10,981 nt of DNA from Baffinella frigidus (taxonomy: Eukaryota; Cryptophyceae; Cryptomonadales; Baffinellaceae): contig MU646969.1 of the NCBI GenBank assembly GCA_026770585.1, positions 48,068 through 59,048 of the forward strand, read 5' to 3'. Positions within the stretch are counted from its first letter, which is position 1; the number at the start of each line of letters is the position of its first letter. Made by a program: the position numbers and the translations under genes. The notes under the pieces are model-generated. The model searched no databases. It saw only the letters and a list, made by a program, of their open reading frames with translations, and was not told the DNA's origin. This document shows, piece by piece, positions 1 to 7,500 of this stretch.

Positions 1-57
1 TCGGCATCTTTCCTGCTCTCTCTCTCTCTCCCTCGCTCCTTCCCCCTCTCCCTCAAG

Positions 58-1063
58 CGTTTCATCGCCACCAGAACCGGTGAGCCGACGGGCCCGCCCC
101 GGGACATAGATAGGCCCGTCTCAGAACGGAAAACAGAACCGGTGCCCCCTTCACTGAACTAACTGCACAGTACGGTAACAGCGACACACGTTTCGCTTGC
201 ACCGGCGTGGGCTACAGGGGTACCTCGCTCTTAAGGAGGGGCACCCCCCTGGTATCCTACTGTAGGCCTATACCTACGGCCCTACGGTGGTCCGAGGGGG
301 GGGGGGGGCTCCTTATGAGCGAGGTACCCCGGTATGAGCGAGGTACCGAGGTACTCTCCAGTGGAGAGGAATCGGACCTCGAGGGGCTGGGTACTTGAGC
401 GGATCCCACGTTGCATTCAATCACATTTTAATAGTGACGCAACCTATAAATAGGTTTGTAAAGCAACTCGTTCTGGTACAAATTATAAAACAAGGTCCAT
501 TGAAAAACTAAAAGGGCTCCAATTCCTTTTTAAACGAGGTCTTGTTTTATAATTTGTACCAGGAACGAGTTATTTTTCTAACTAATTATAGGTTGCGTCA
601 CTATGAATTTACCTTGACACGATGTATCGATTCGCCCTGATAATCCCGCCTTGAGCCCGCACACGGTGTTTCCCCCTCAAGAATCCGCACCCCCCCATCA
701 GTAAAGAGTGGTTCCCCTCAAGCATCGGTGCGTCCAGTCAACTCATCGAAGAGTGTTGTCCCCTGCAGCACGCGGTCGTGTTTTGACAATTCAATCCAAC
801 AATTCGACTGTTTCACAACGCGGTCGTGTTTGACAATCCACTCCAACAATTTGAGTGTTTGACAACTTAATTCCCCAATTTAATTCCACATTTTAATTCC
901 TAAACCGTCAAAAACACCTTCAGGCGGAATGGCCATGATGGAGGCGCTCGGGTTCGAAACGGCGGACGGAAAGCTGTCGATGCCCGCACCCCTCGACACC
1001 GCGTGGCTCGAGGCTGCCTCTGCGGAGCTCCAGCTGGCTGCCAAGCGCGGGCCCTTCTACTGA
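58..1063 (+). CDS. 3' end of a PUB (PUG) domain protein gene, two exons (58-79, 924-1063)
   Basis: Join 58-79 and 924-1063; the rest lies left of the window. The terminal exon reads GGMAMMEALGFE, then DGKLSMPAPLD, then LEAASAELQLAAKRGPFY and stop TGA at 1061-1063. This matches the C-terminal half of PUB/PUG domains (pattern GGxxxLExxGFE..DGxLxMP..D..xLxxAxxEL), the module that binds the tail of the AAA ATPase p97/Cdc48 in proteins such as peptide:N-glycanase and UBX-domain cofactors. The upstream exon reads RFIATRT and supplies the 'F..R...' stretch before GG. It has a long pyrimidine tract and AG at 56-57, a GTGAGC donor at 80, and leaves one base that completes Gly with GC at 924-925. Acceptor is TTCAG at 919-923. 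The 22-nt length of the first exon is inferred, because the frame also stays open through the pyrimidine tract. The parent protein is unknown. Family assignment is fairly sure; the splice join is inference supported by phase. Confidence 0.75.
215..332. mobile_element. Family A MITE-like inverted-repeat element, copy A1
   Basis: Left end CAGGGGTACCTCGCTC at 215-230 is matched in inverse by GAGCGAGGTACCCC near 317-330. The centre holds CCTACTGTAGGCC, CCTACGGTGGTCC and a long G run. No coding sequence. An extra direct copy of the right end (TATGAGCGAGGTACC) follows at 333-347. Confidence 0.8.
431..604. mobile_element. AT-rich palindromic MITE (family D)
   Basis: Terminal arms ATAGTGACGCAACCTATA (431-448) and TATAGGTTGCGTCACTAT (587-604) are perfect inverted repeats. 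Inner arms around 467-496 and 540-569 continue the pairing through TGGTACAAATTATAAAACAAG. Much richer in AT than its surroundings, which suggests an inserted non-autonomous DNA transposon. A clear target-site duplication is not visible. Confidence 0.85.
769..865. repeat. About 50-bp tandem repeat, two units
   Basis: Units at about 769-818 and 819-865 both carry CGCGGTCGTGTTTTGACAAT-like and TCCAACAATT sequence, then a GTTT-CACAA or GTTTGACAA tail. They lie just upstream of the PUB terminal exon acceptor. Confidence 0.75.
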
Positions 1064-1065
1064 GC

Positions 1066-1178
1066 GGAGTTGCTCTACGGACGTGAGTTACTTTACTGCG
1101 TTGCCTCACGGGCGTGAGTCGCTTTACGGGCGTGAGCTGCTTTACGGATGTGATTCGCTTTACTGGAGGGTGACGCGA
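1066..1178. repeat. Degenerate 18-bp minisatellite
   Basis: Repeats of the form CGCTTTACGGGCGTGAGC with variants (TGCTCTACGGACGTGAGT, TGCTTTACGGATGTGATT). It separates the PUB terminal exon from its partial second copy and starts within a few bases of the stop codon. Confidence 0.7.
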
Positions 1179-1184
1179 GTGAGA

Positions 1185-1270
1185 GCCCGCACCCCTCGAC
1201 ACCGCGTTGCTCGAGGCTGCCTCTGCGGAACTCCAGCTTGCTGCGAAGCGCGGACCCTTCTACTGAGCGG
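1185..1270 (+). pseudogene. Partial second copy ('echo') of the PUB terminal exon
   Basis: The 86 bases match 982-1067 with only five differences, at a distance of 203 bp. It still reads PAPLDTALLEAASAELQL, then AAKRGPFY and TGA in the same frame. Four of the five differences are synonymous third-position changes; the fifth turns TGG (Trp) into TTG (Leu). The 5' part of the exon is absent and no convincing acceptor precedes it, so it is probably not translated. Confidence 0.85.
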
Positions 1271-1288
1271 GGGGGCGCAGTTGCTTTA

Positions 1289-1397
1289 CAGGGGTACTTC
1301 GCTCATAAGAAACTGCTCCGCTCCTAGGACAACCAGAGGGCCCTAGACATAGGACTACTGTAGGGTCCTAGGGGGGGGGCGCTTTCTTGCGCTCCGT
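1289..1397. mobile_element. Family A element, copy A2
   Basis: Left end CAGGGGTACTTCGCTCATAA, then AGAAACTGC and CTCCTAGGAC; the centre has CTACTGTAGGGTCCTAGG and a G run. The right end (GCTTTCTTGCGCTCCG) is decayed relative to the consensus, so the boundary is approximate. Confidence 0.75.
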
Positions 1398-1488
1398 GGA
1401 TCCACCGAGGGTTTGCATTTGGCACCTCCGCATGGCTTTAGGTTCTGCGGGGGGGCGCGGTGTCTTCATCGAGATTCTCATCGATAAA

Positions 1489-1605
1489 CGGGTACCTCGC
1501 TCATAAGAAACAGCCCCCCCCCCTAGGACCAACCTAGGACCGTAGGCATGGTTGTACTGTATGGTCCTAGGGGGGGGCGGTTTCTTATGACCGAGGTACC
1601 CCTGT
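1489..1605. mobile_element. Family A element, copy A3
   Basis: Left arm GGTACCTCGCTCATAAGAAA is paired with TTTCTTATGACCGAGGTACC on the right. The palindromic centre has CCTAGGACC repeated and closes with GGTCCTAGG and a G run. Confidence 0.85.
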
Positions 1606-1752
1606 ACTCGGGGTTATCCAATTACAATAATTACGTGGAGAGGGTCTCCGCCACGCCTTCTCGAATCACGCACTTTGGTACAGTTCTGGCTGCAGCTGCT
1701 TAGCAGACACGAAGTGAGGGAAGGCACGTCTTGACCATACGATTCAGATTTA

Positions 1753-1875
1753 CAGGGGTACCTCGCTCATCAGAAACCTCCTCCCCCTAGGACCCTACAG
1801 TAGGTCCATGCCTATGGTCCTATGAGGGTCCTCTAGGGGGGCGGGGCGGTTTCTTATGAGCGAGGCACCCCTGTT
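1753..1875. mobile_element. Family A element, copy A4, with direct repeat flanks
   Basis: Arms CAGGGGTACCTCGCTCAT and ATGAGCGAGGCACCCCTG. CGATTCAGATTTA occurs immediately outside both ends (1740-1752 and 1876-1888), a possible 13-bp target-site duplication or part of an older local duplication. Confidence 0.85.
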
Positions 1876-1945
1876 CGATTCAGATTTACTGGACAGTTGT
1901 CTTGATCGAGATTCCCATGAATCACGGGTTCACCAATCACAAGTA

Positions 1946-2063
1946 CAGGGGTACCTCGCTCATAAGAAACTGCCCTCCCCCTAGGACCACCCTAGGACCC
2001 TAGGCATAGCCCTACTGGTGGGTCCTAGGGGGGCGCTGTTTCTTATGCGCGAGGTACCCCTGT
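1946..2063. mobile_element. Family A element, copy A5, abutting the DPH7 stop codon
   Basis: Arms CAGGGGTACCTCGCTCATAA and TTATGCGCGAGGTACCCCTG with the usual CCTAGGACC core. AAGTA lies on each side (1941-1945 and 2064-2068), a candidate 5-bp target-site duplication. The element starts 11 bp beyond the DPH7 stop, so it would lie in the 3' UTR. Confidence 0.88.
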
Positions 2064-2074
2064 AAGTACGCGGC

Positions 2075-2126
2075 TCAGCCCTCGTCCGGGTCCTCCTTAG
2101 CACCCTCCGCATCCCACACCTCGAAC
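2075..2126 (-). CDS. DPH7: DPH7 exon 9, C-terminal (residues 371-386 and stop)
   Basis: Acceptor AACCAG, G completing Arg370, then FEVWDAEGAKEDPDEG and TGA at 2077-2075. With exon 8 this restores SFYDHRFEVWD, the expected family ending. Reading through the donor instead would give a five-residue tail ending at TAA 2294-2292 inside the telomere-like repeat. Confidence 0.88.
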
Positions 2127-4563
2127 CTGGTTTAGGGTTCAGGTTTATGGGTTTGGTGCTTGGGGTTTGGGATGTGGGGTGTGGGGTGTGGGGTGTGGGG
2201 TGTGGGGTGTGGGGTGTGGGGTTTAGGGTTAGGGTGTAGGGGTTAGAGGTGAGGGGTGAGGGGTTAGGGTTTAGGGTTTAGGGTTTCGGGTTTAGGGTTG
2301 CAGGGTAAACCGGTGATCGTAAAACGACGCACTCCCCACCACCCCCTCTTTACCCACCCCATCCTCCGCATCCTCCCCTTCCAAAGGGTACTGCCAGTCG
2401 ATTCCGTATCCGAGGGAGTCGTGCCCGCCCTTGTAGCGGCGTAGCGCCCCGCCGCCCTGCCAAACCCACGCCGTCAGTCCTCTGCAAGTGCAGGCTCCGA
2501 CATCCGGGCTGATTGCGTCTCTGTGCGAAGATGTCCCACGTGGAGAAAACGTAGTGTTCTCGGTCGCAGTGATGAACCCGGGGGCGAGCCAAGCGCCGTT
2601 GTTTGAGGCGTGGCGCCCTACAGCCGGAAGGCAACGGCATCATAAAGACGGTTGCCGATGAAAAAAACGACTCACTTCAGAGGTCTACTACATATGGCCC
2701 TACGGTGGTCCTAGGGGGGGCGCGGCGGCGTTGCGCTACGGCGCTACACGGGCCGGCCCGAGTAACGCCGTCGCTCATGAGAAGCCGCGCCCCCCCTAGG
2801 ACCACCGTAGGGCCACATGTACTAGACCTACTGTAGGGTCCTAGGGGGGTGCGCATCCCTGAGAGCGAGGCAACCCTGATCGGTAAAAAAACTGAGTCTC
2901 TTGCAGGAGGCTGTGGGCCTACCCTCTTCTAATCCGGGAGGCTGTGATGACCCGGTAACCGAGAAGAATCCCTCAAGTGGCGAGTAGCATGTTACGCTCC
3001 TACGTAGGCAGAAACGTAGCCGTCTACGACCAGTTGTGGTCAAATATGACCCCATCGCCACTTGAGGGTTGTATCCCTTAAGTGGCGAACGGGCGAATAT
3101 TCGCCCTAACTCGCCCTAGGCAGGTCCTAGGGCCCTACCGTAGGGCGTATGAGCCTCATCGCCACTTAAGGGATACGGGGCAAACCTGGCGGAAGGTGGA
3201 AACGTGGTCGTAGCGCAGCACAACTTAGCGGGGTTACTCGCGAATAACAACACGCCCCGCCCCTAGGGAGGTCCTATGCGCTTAGGACTAGCTCTACCGT
3301 AGGACCCTATGGAGGTGCGTGTCCTTGGGTTACTCGCAGTGCCCTCGGGTTACCCCTGTACCGCATGCTGATTACCTTCAATCGAGGATTATCCCTCAAG
3401 TGACCAACGGGTGAATAATCGCCCGTGGAAGCCCTAGGCAGGTCCTAGGGCCGTACCGTAGGGAGTAAGAGCCTACTGGTCACTTAAGGGATATGGGACA
3501 AACCTGGCGGAAGGAGGCAGAAGCGTGGTCGTAGCGCAGCACCGCGAACCCCTCGTGCATCACCGCTGCCGCCAACAGCCCATTGTGCACTGCCGGAGGG
3601 GGGCAGTGCCGATCAGCGGGGCAGTGCCGCTCAGAGGAGCAGTGCTGCTCAGGGGGAGGGCTGTGTGCATCACCGCTGCCGCCAAGAGCCCATTGTGCAC
3701 TGCCGGAGGGGGGGGCAGGGTGTAGGTTACGGGTTGGGATTTGCACCCATGTTAGGGTTTAGGACCTAATCCCTAGGGCAGGACCGCGAACCCCTCGTGC
3801 ATGACCGCGTACACAAGGGGCTTCTCGCAGCAGCGGTGATGCACGCAGGCTTCGGCACTTTCCCCCCTCCATACCGGTTTCTTCCCCTCGACGAGTTTCC
3901 ATGAGACGGTGCCTTCACCTCCGGGATCGGCACTAATCCCTAGCAAGGAATAACACATTACCCCCCCCTCCGGCAGTGCACAAGGGGCTCCTGGCGGCAG
4001 AGGGGCAGTCAGGGTTTAGGTCCGATAAGGGTTAGGACCGAAAGCCTAGGGCAGGACCACGAAACCCGCGTGATTCACCGCAGCCGCCAACAGCCCCTTG
4101 TGTACTGCCAGGAGGGGGGCAGTGGTGATTAGCATGCGGTAATCGACTACGCTAGGCGGGAGGGTACCTAGAAGAGACACTACCCCCCCGCCTATCCCTT
4201 AAGGAAGGTGAAAGTGGTCGGATTCCTGATTCATTAGGTCGTGGGAGTCTGGTTCTGCTAGCGAGTTAGCGCCACCAGGAGCCTCGTGTGTACTGCCGCG
4301 GGGGGAGGCTTCCCACTCTAGTAAAGTAACCATCTGTTGACTCGTGGAGAAGGTATTGATGGACCAGTGCCGCTCACGCCTTTTAAGACGCCGTTATGGG
4401 AGCATCCTTGTTAGTTTTAGAGCAGGGGATCCAGTACATATTAGATAAATTTAGACGTCTATATGTTTTTTTTGACGTGCCCAGCTTGAATCAGAAAGAG
4501 CTAGGATTCGTCTCAGCCTTGGGAGTGCGAGAGTCGTAGGCGGGGTGCCACGAGAGAGAGGAT

Positions 4564-4597
<34 letters not shown>

Positions 4598-7500
4598 ACG
4601 GATAGAGAGAGAGAGAGAGAGAGAGTGTGTGTGTGTGTGAGAGGGAGAGAAAGACCAGGCTTCCAATTCAGCCGCCTCACGCTCGTGAGCGAGGGAGAGG
4701 GGAGTACCAGGATTCCATGTGAGGCGCCACACTCCCCCCGGGGTGCTACCAGGGTCCCCTAGCCGTCTCCTTTAGGCGCTCGTGAGTGTGCGTGGGGGGG
4801 TACCAGGATTCCATTTGAGGCGCCACACGCCACCTCCCACGGCCAGCTCCGAGACAGGAGCGCGCGTCTGCATTTCAGGACCGATGGTTAACGATGCCTA
4901 GATCCGATTTCAAGGCAGATGGGTAACGATGCGTGGATCCGAAGAGAGCATCCCCTGAAAGATGGTTACCGATACCATTCTGAGGCGGGTCTATCACACG
5001 GCATTTCAGGGACGAATGGTTAACGACCACGCCAGAGGGCTCGAAATGTCCACTTTTGGCATCAGTCAGAGGAAATGCCCAGAATACTTGAGTCAACGAC
5101 TTCTGATGTGACATGGATAAGGTGTCGGTTTCCCTCGAGCCCTCTGGCGTGGGATGGAGACCCTCGGGGGAACGAAACCGTCTTTATCGTATCCTAACCA
5201 CCCAGTAATCGCGACAATTCCCGACGTGCGTGGCATGAGGGTTTGTCGGAGGGACCTTGCGGGTGTTGTACGAAATTGTTTCTTCCCGAGTCGGGACCTG
5301 TACAACCGCTCCCAACTCGGGAAGAAACCATCAATATTCCCAATTTGTGTGGCATCAGAGCTTGTCGGAGGGACTTGGTGTGTGTCGTAGCTGCCCGTGA
5401 CGAGGCAGTGCTCCACGAACGGGTGACTCTGCACACACACCCGTTAGCCAGCAGAGACTCTGCTGTCTGCGCTTCACCCTGCATTTCAACCCAAGAACCT
5501 TCTGCCCGTCACGAGGCAGTACTCCACCAGTGGGTGGCTCTGCACACACACCAGTCAGCACTCTCCTACAAGACAGGACACGACGCTGGACGCAGCAGTA
5601 CAAAATCGGACGCGATGATGGATGCACGAGTACCAAACCGGACGCGCACCTGCATGCAGCAGACGCCAGCCTGCTGCGAAAACCACCCGGTAGAAAAAGT
5701 TACTACCAACCACACCGTGGACTACGGACCATTCAGCAAAAGTCAACTTGCCCTGTGGGTAGTTGACTTGAAGGACTTTCTCATGCAAATTTGGTCACGT
5801 TACCGCTAAATCTAGGGATCCCGAAACCCTCAAAGCCCACCGTGTGGCACGTCCAATAAATACACTCTGATTTGCACCTGGATGCAGCAGACGCCCGCCT
5901 GGCGTCTGCACGTCCAATAGATACACTCCGATCAGCAACACGTCCAATAAATACACTCCGATTACTACCAACACGCCTAATAAATACACTCCGATTTGCA
6001 CCTGGATGCAGCAGACGCCAGCCTGGTGCGAGCGGCGGTCCACCCACGTCGGCACTGCGCACGGGCAAGGGGCGAGGTTAATTAAGTTGACATACACGAT
6101 CGCGTTATGGAGCCAGGGGGGGAGGTGGGACGAGACGTGAGGGCTCCAACCAAGCCGCTCGGATCAGACCATTCGCATCGACACTCCCCCGTGTGACTCT
6201 TGTGACAAAACAGAGATTTCCTGGTCAACACTCACCACACGTGACCACACAGCGGGCTGCAAAGGGATTTTCGGGCGCTGAGAGCCCGAGTTTCCGTTAC
6301 CTTATCTGTAGGAACCTCCCTATGTCCCTACGGGTTGCCTACCGTAGGCTCCTAGGTCTTATCGCTTAGGGGTTATTCAAAATCCCTTCGAAGTCCGCTG
6401 TGTGGCTTGGGAGGGGTGGTGGGACCGTCGGGGGCCCGCATGTCCAAGCGTTTCAGCACCCCGTCGCCCACCCCGCTTTTTCCGTTACCTTATCCGTAGG
6501 AACCCCGCTATGCCCCTACGGGTTGCCTACCGTAGTGTCCAAGGTCCTATCGCATAGGGGTTATTGAAAACGCCTTCGCAGTCCGCTGCGTGGCTTGGGA
6601 GGGGAGGTGGGACCTTCGGGGGAGCGCATGTCCCAGCGTTTCAACACCCCGTCGTCTGCCCCGCTGTACAGGGGGGGGAAAGGCAATGTTTATTAAGTTG
6701 ACAAAACCGACATTCATGACCGCGGTATGAAGCCAGGGGGGAAGGCGATGATTATTAAGTTGACGTACAAGATCGCGGTATGGAGCCAGGGGGGAGGTGG
6801 GGCGAGACAAAGGGTCGAAAGAAAGAGATACACAGGTTATGAGGGGTCAAAAACGAGAGATAGACAGGCTATGAGGGGTCAAAAGAGAGATAGAGATCAA
6901 CAGGTTATGGGACGAAACAGGTTATGGGATGAGACCTGATGCAGGAAGCAGAGCGCGGATGTGATGCCCCGGATCACCACGCTTAGAGCTTATTCGAAAT
7001 CGCTTCGGGGTTATCCCTTCGAAGTCCGCTGTGTGTGGGTGGGACGAGACCTCGTGCAGGACGCAGAGCGCGTTAGGGGTCAAAAACGATGGATAGACAT
7101 GTATGGGACTGTCAAAAACGAGAGATAGACAGGTTATGGGACGAGACCTGTACAGGGTGTCTCGATCGTGGCAGTCCCAGGATACGATAGGGGTTATTCG
7201 AAATCCCTTCGAAGTCCGCTGATAGACAGGTTATGAGACGAGACAGGTTATGGGAGGAGACGGGTTATGGGACGAGACCACGGTCGAAAGAGAGAGATAT
7301 AAACAGTTTATGAGGGGTCAAAACAGAGAGATATAGACAGGTTATGTTGGGTCAAAAGAGAGAGGGGTACACAGGTTATGGGACCAGACCAAGGCGAAAG
7401 AGAGAGATAGAAAGGTTATTGGAGGAGACAGGTAATGGGACGAGGCAGGTTATGGGACGAGACAGGTTATGGGGCGAGACCTGTAGAGGGTCTCTCGATC

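Larger units (their letters stand above)
80..923 (+). other. Intron of the PUB-domain gene, enlarged by MITEs and tandem repeats
   Basis: Bounded by GTGAGC and TTCAG. It contains a family A element (215-332), an AT-rich palindromic element (431-604) and a 50-bp tandem repeat (769-865). Short echoes of the flanking junctions are visible: CAGAACCG followed by GTG at 134-143 repeats the donor junction, and CCCTCAAG at 674-681 and CCCCTCAAG at 714-722 repeat the acceptor side of the 22-nt exon. The short echoes could be chance. Confidence 0.6.
2457..3503 (-). other. DPH7 intron 7, with element and echo insertions
   Basis: Holds a 35-bp-arm hairpin (2692-2818), a decayed family A element (2757-2878), three family B elements, an inverted echo of exon 8 (2724-2756) and a downstream echo of exon 7 (3186-3221). 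The block 3071-3230 (B2, exon 7 echo and flank) is repeated at about 3391-3541 (B3, exon 7 and flank), about 318 bp apart. Between them (3232-3352) lies a decayed element with CCTAGG and CTACCGTAGGACC core motifs. No other coding signal is seen. Confidence 0.7.
3590..4803 (-). other. DPH7 intron 6, with multiple exon 6 and exon 7 echoes
   Basis: Longest intron, 1214 bp. From the exon 6 side it holds exon 6 echoes (4708-4734, 4656-4683), an AG/GT microsatellite (4552-4650), plain sequence at about 4310-4550, and several exon 7 echoes (4265-4292, 4053-4104, 3977-4000, 3779-3858, 3665-3699). Telomere-like words (GTTAGGGTTTAGG) occur near 3752 and 4011-4045. No further coding signal is seen. Confidence 0.7.
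4868..5374 (-). other. DPH7 intron 5 (may hide a microexon)
   Basis: Contains MITE C1 (5027-5152), a small hairpin (5278-5328) and repeats of GATGGTTAACGATGC-type sequence at 4882-5025 that copy the intron edge next to exon 6. The family's 'VRLWDTR' residues should be encoded between exons 5 and 6, but I found no plausible LWD codons with splice sites here. Confidence 0.6.
5429..6001 (-). other. DPH7 intron 4, echoes of exons 4 and 5
   Basis: Contains donor-side echoes of exon 4 (5878-5902, 5650-5675), an acceptor-side echo of exon 5 (5504-5539), a 24-bp repeat cluster (5848-5995) and a short hairpin with AAGTCAACT/AGTTGACTT arms (about 5741-5770). Confidence 0.7.
6055..6613 (-). other. DPH7 intron 3
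   Basis: Contains one unit of the 188-bp duplication with an exon 3 echo (6426-6475) and, near the acceptor, a segment (6071-6130) shared with intron 2. Between them (6131-6290) I see no further structure. Confidence 0.7.
6291..6666. repeat. 188-bp tandem duplication containing DPH7 exon 3
   Basis: Units 6291-6478 and 6479-6666. Both start TTTCCGTTACCTTAT and share CCCTACGGGTTGCCTACCGT, GGGGTTATT and the exon 3 sequence. The 6479-6666 unit carries the functional exon; the other holds its echo. Confidence 0.9.
6664..7480 (-). other. DPH7 intron 2, largely minisatellite
   Basis: Acceptor side holds two copies of the 60-bp block; most of the rest (about 6818-7480) is minisatellite with units resembling the intron's own 5' end. 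A donor-side echo of exon 2 lies at 7148-7182. Fragments of the 188-bp repeat (TTCGAAGTCCGCTG) recur at about 7018 and 7208. Confidence 0.75.

Noticed and set aside
2292-2310. DPH7 ending at TAA 2294-2292 within telomere-like sequence (tail FTLQP).
   Set aside because: A phase-matched exon at 2075-2126 restores FEVWD, the expected family ending, with good splice sites.
2457-2520. Extending exon 8 upstream to include ACTCRGLTAWVWQ, which superficially resembles 'ACMHxGF'.
   Set aside because: That family segment is clearly supplied by exon 7 (AVMHEGFAVL), and exon 7 ends in phase 0, which fits only the acceptor at 2457.
5027-5044. TCTGG at the end of MITE C1 as the missing 'LW' of DPH7.
   Set aside because: It is part of the conserved MITE terminus, also present in C2, and would read ALWRG rather than RLWDTR; no splice sites fit.
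5243-5809. 188-codon + strand open frame.
   Set aside because: Antisense to DPH7 exon 5, its echoes and intron sequence; composition and repeats explain it.
5848-5995. CRISPR-like spacing of 24-bp repeats.
   Set aside because: Spacers are only about 6-9 bp apart from one containing an exon echo, and the locus is a eukaryotic intron.
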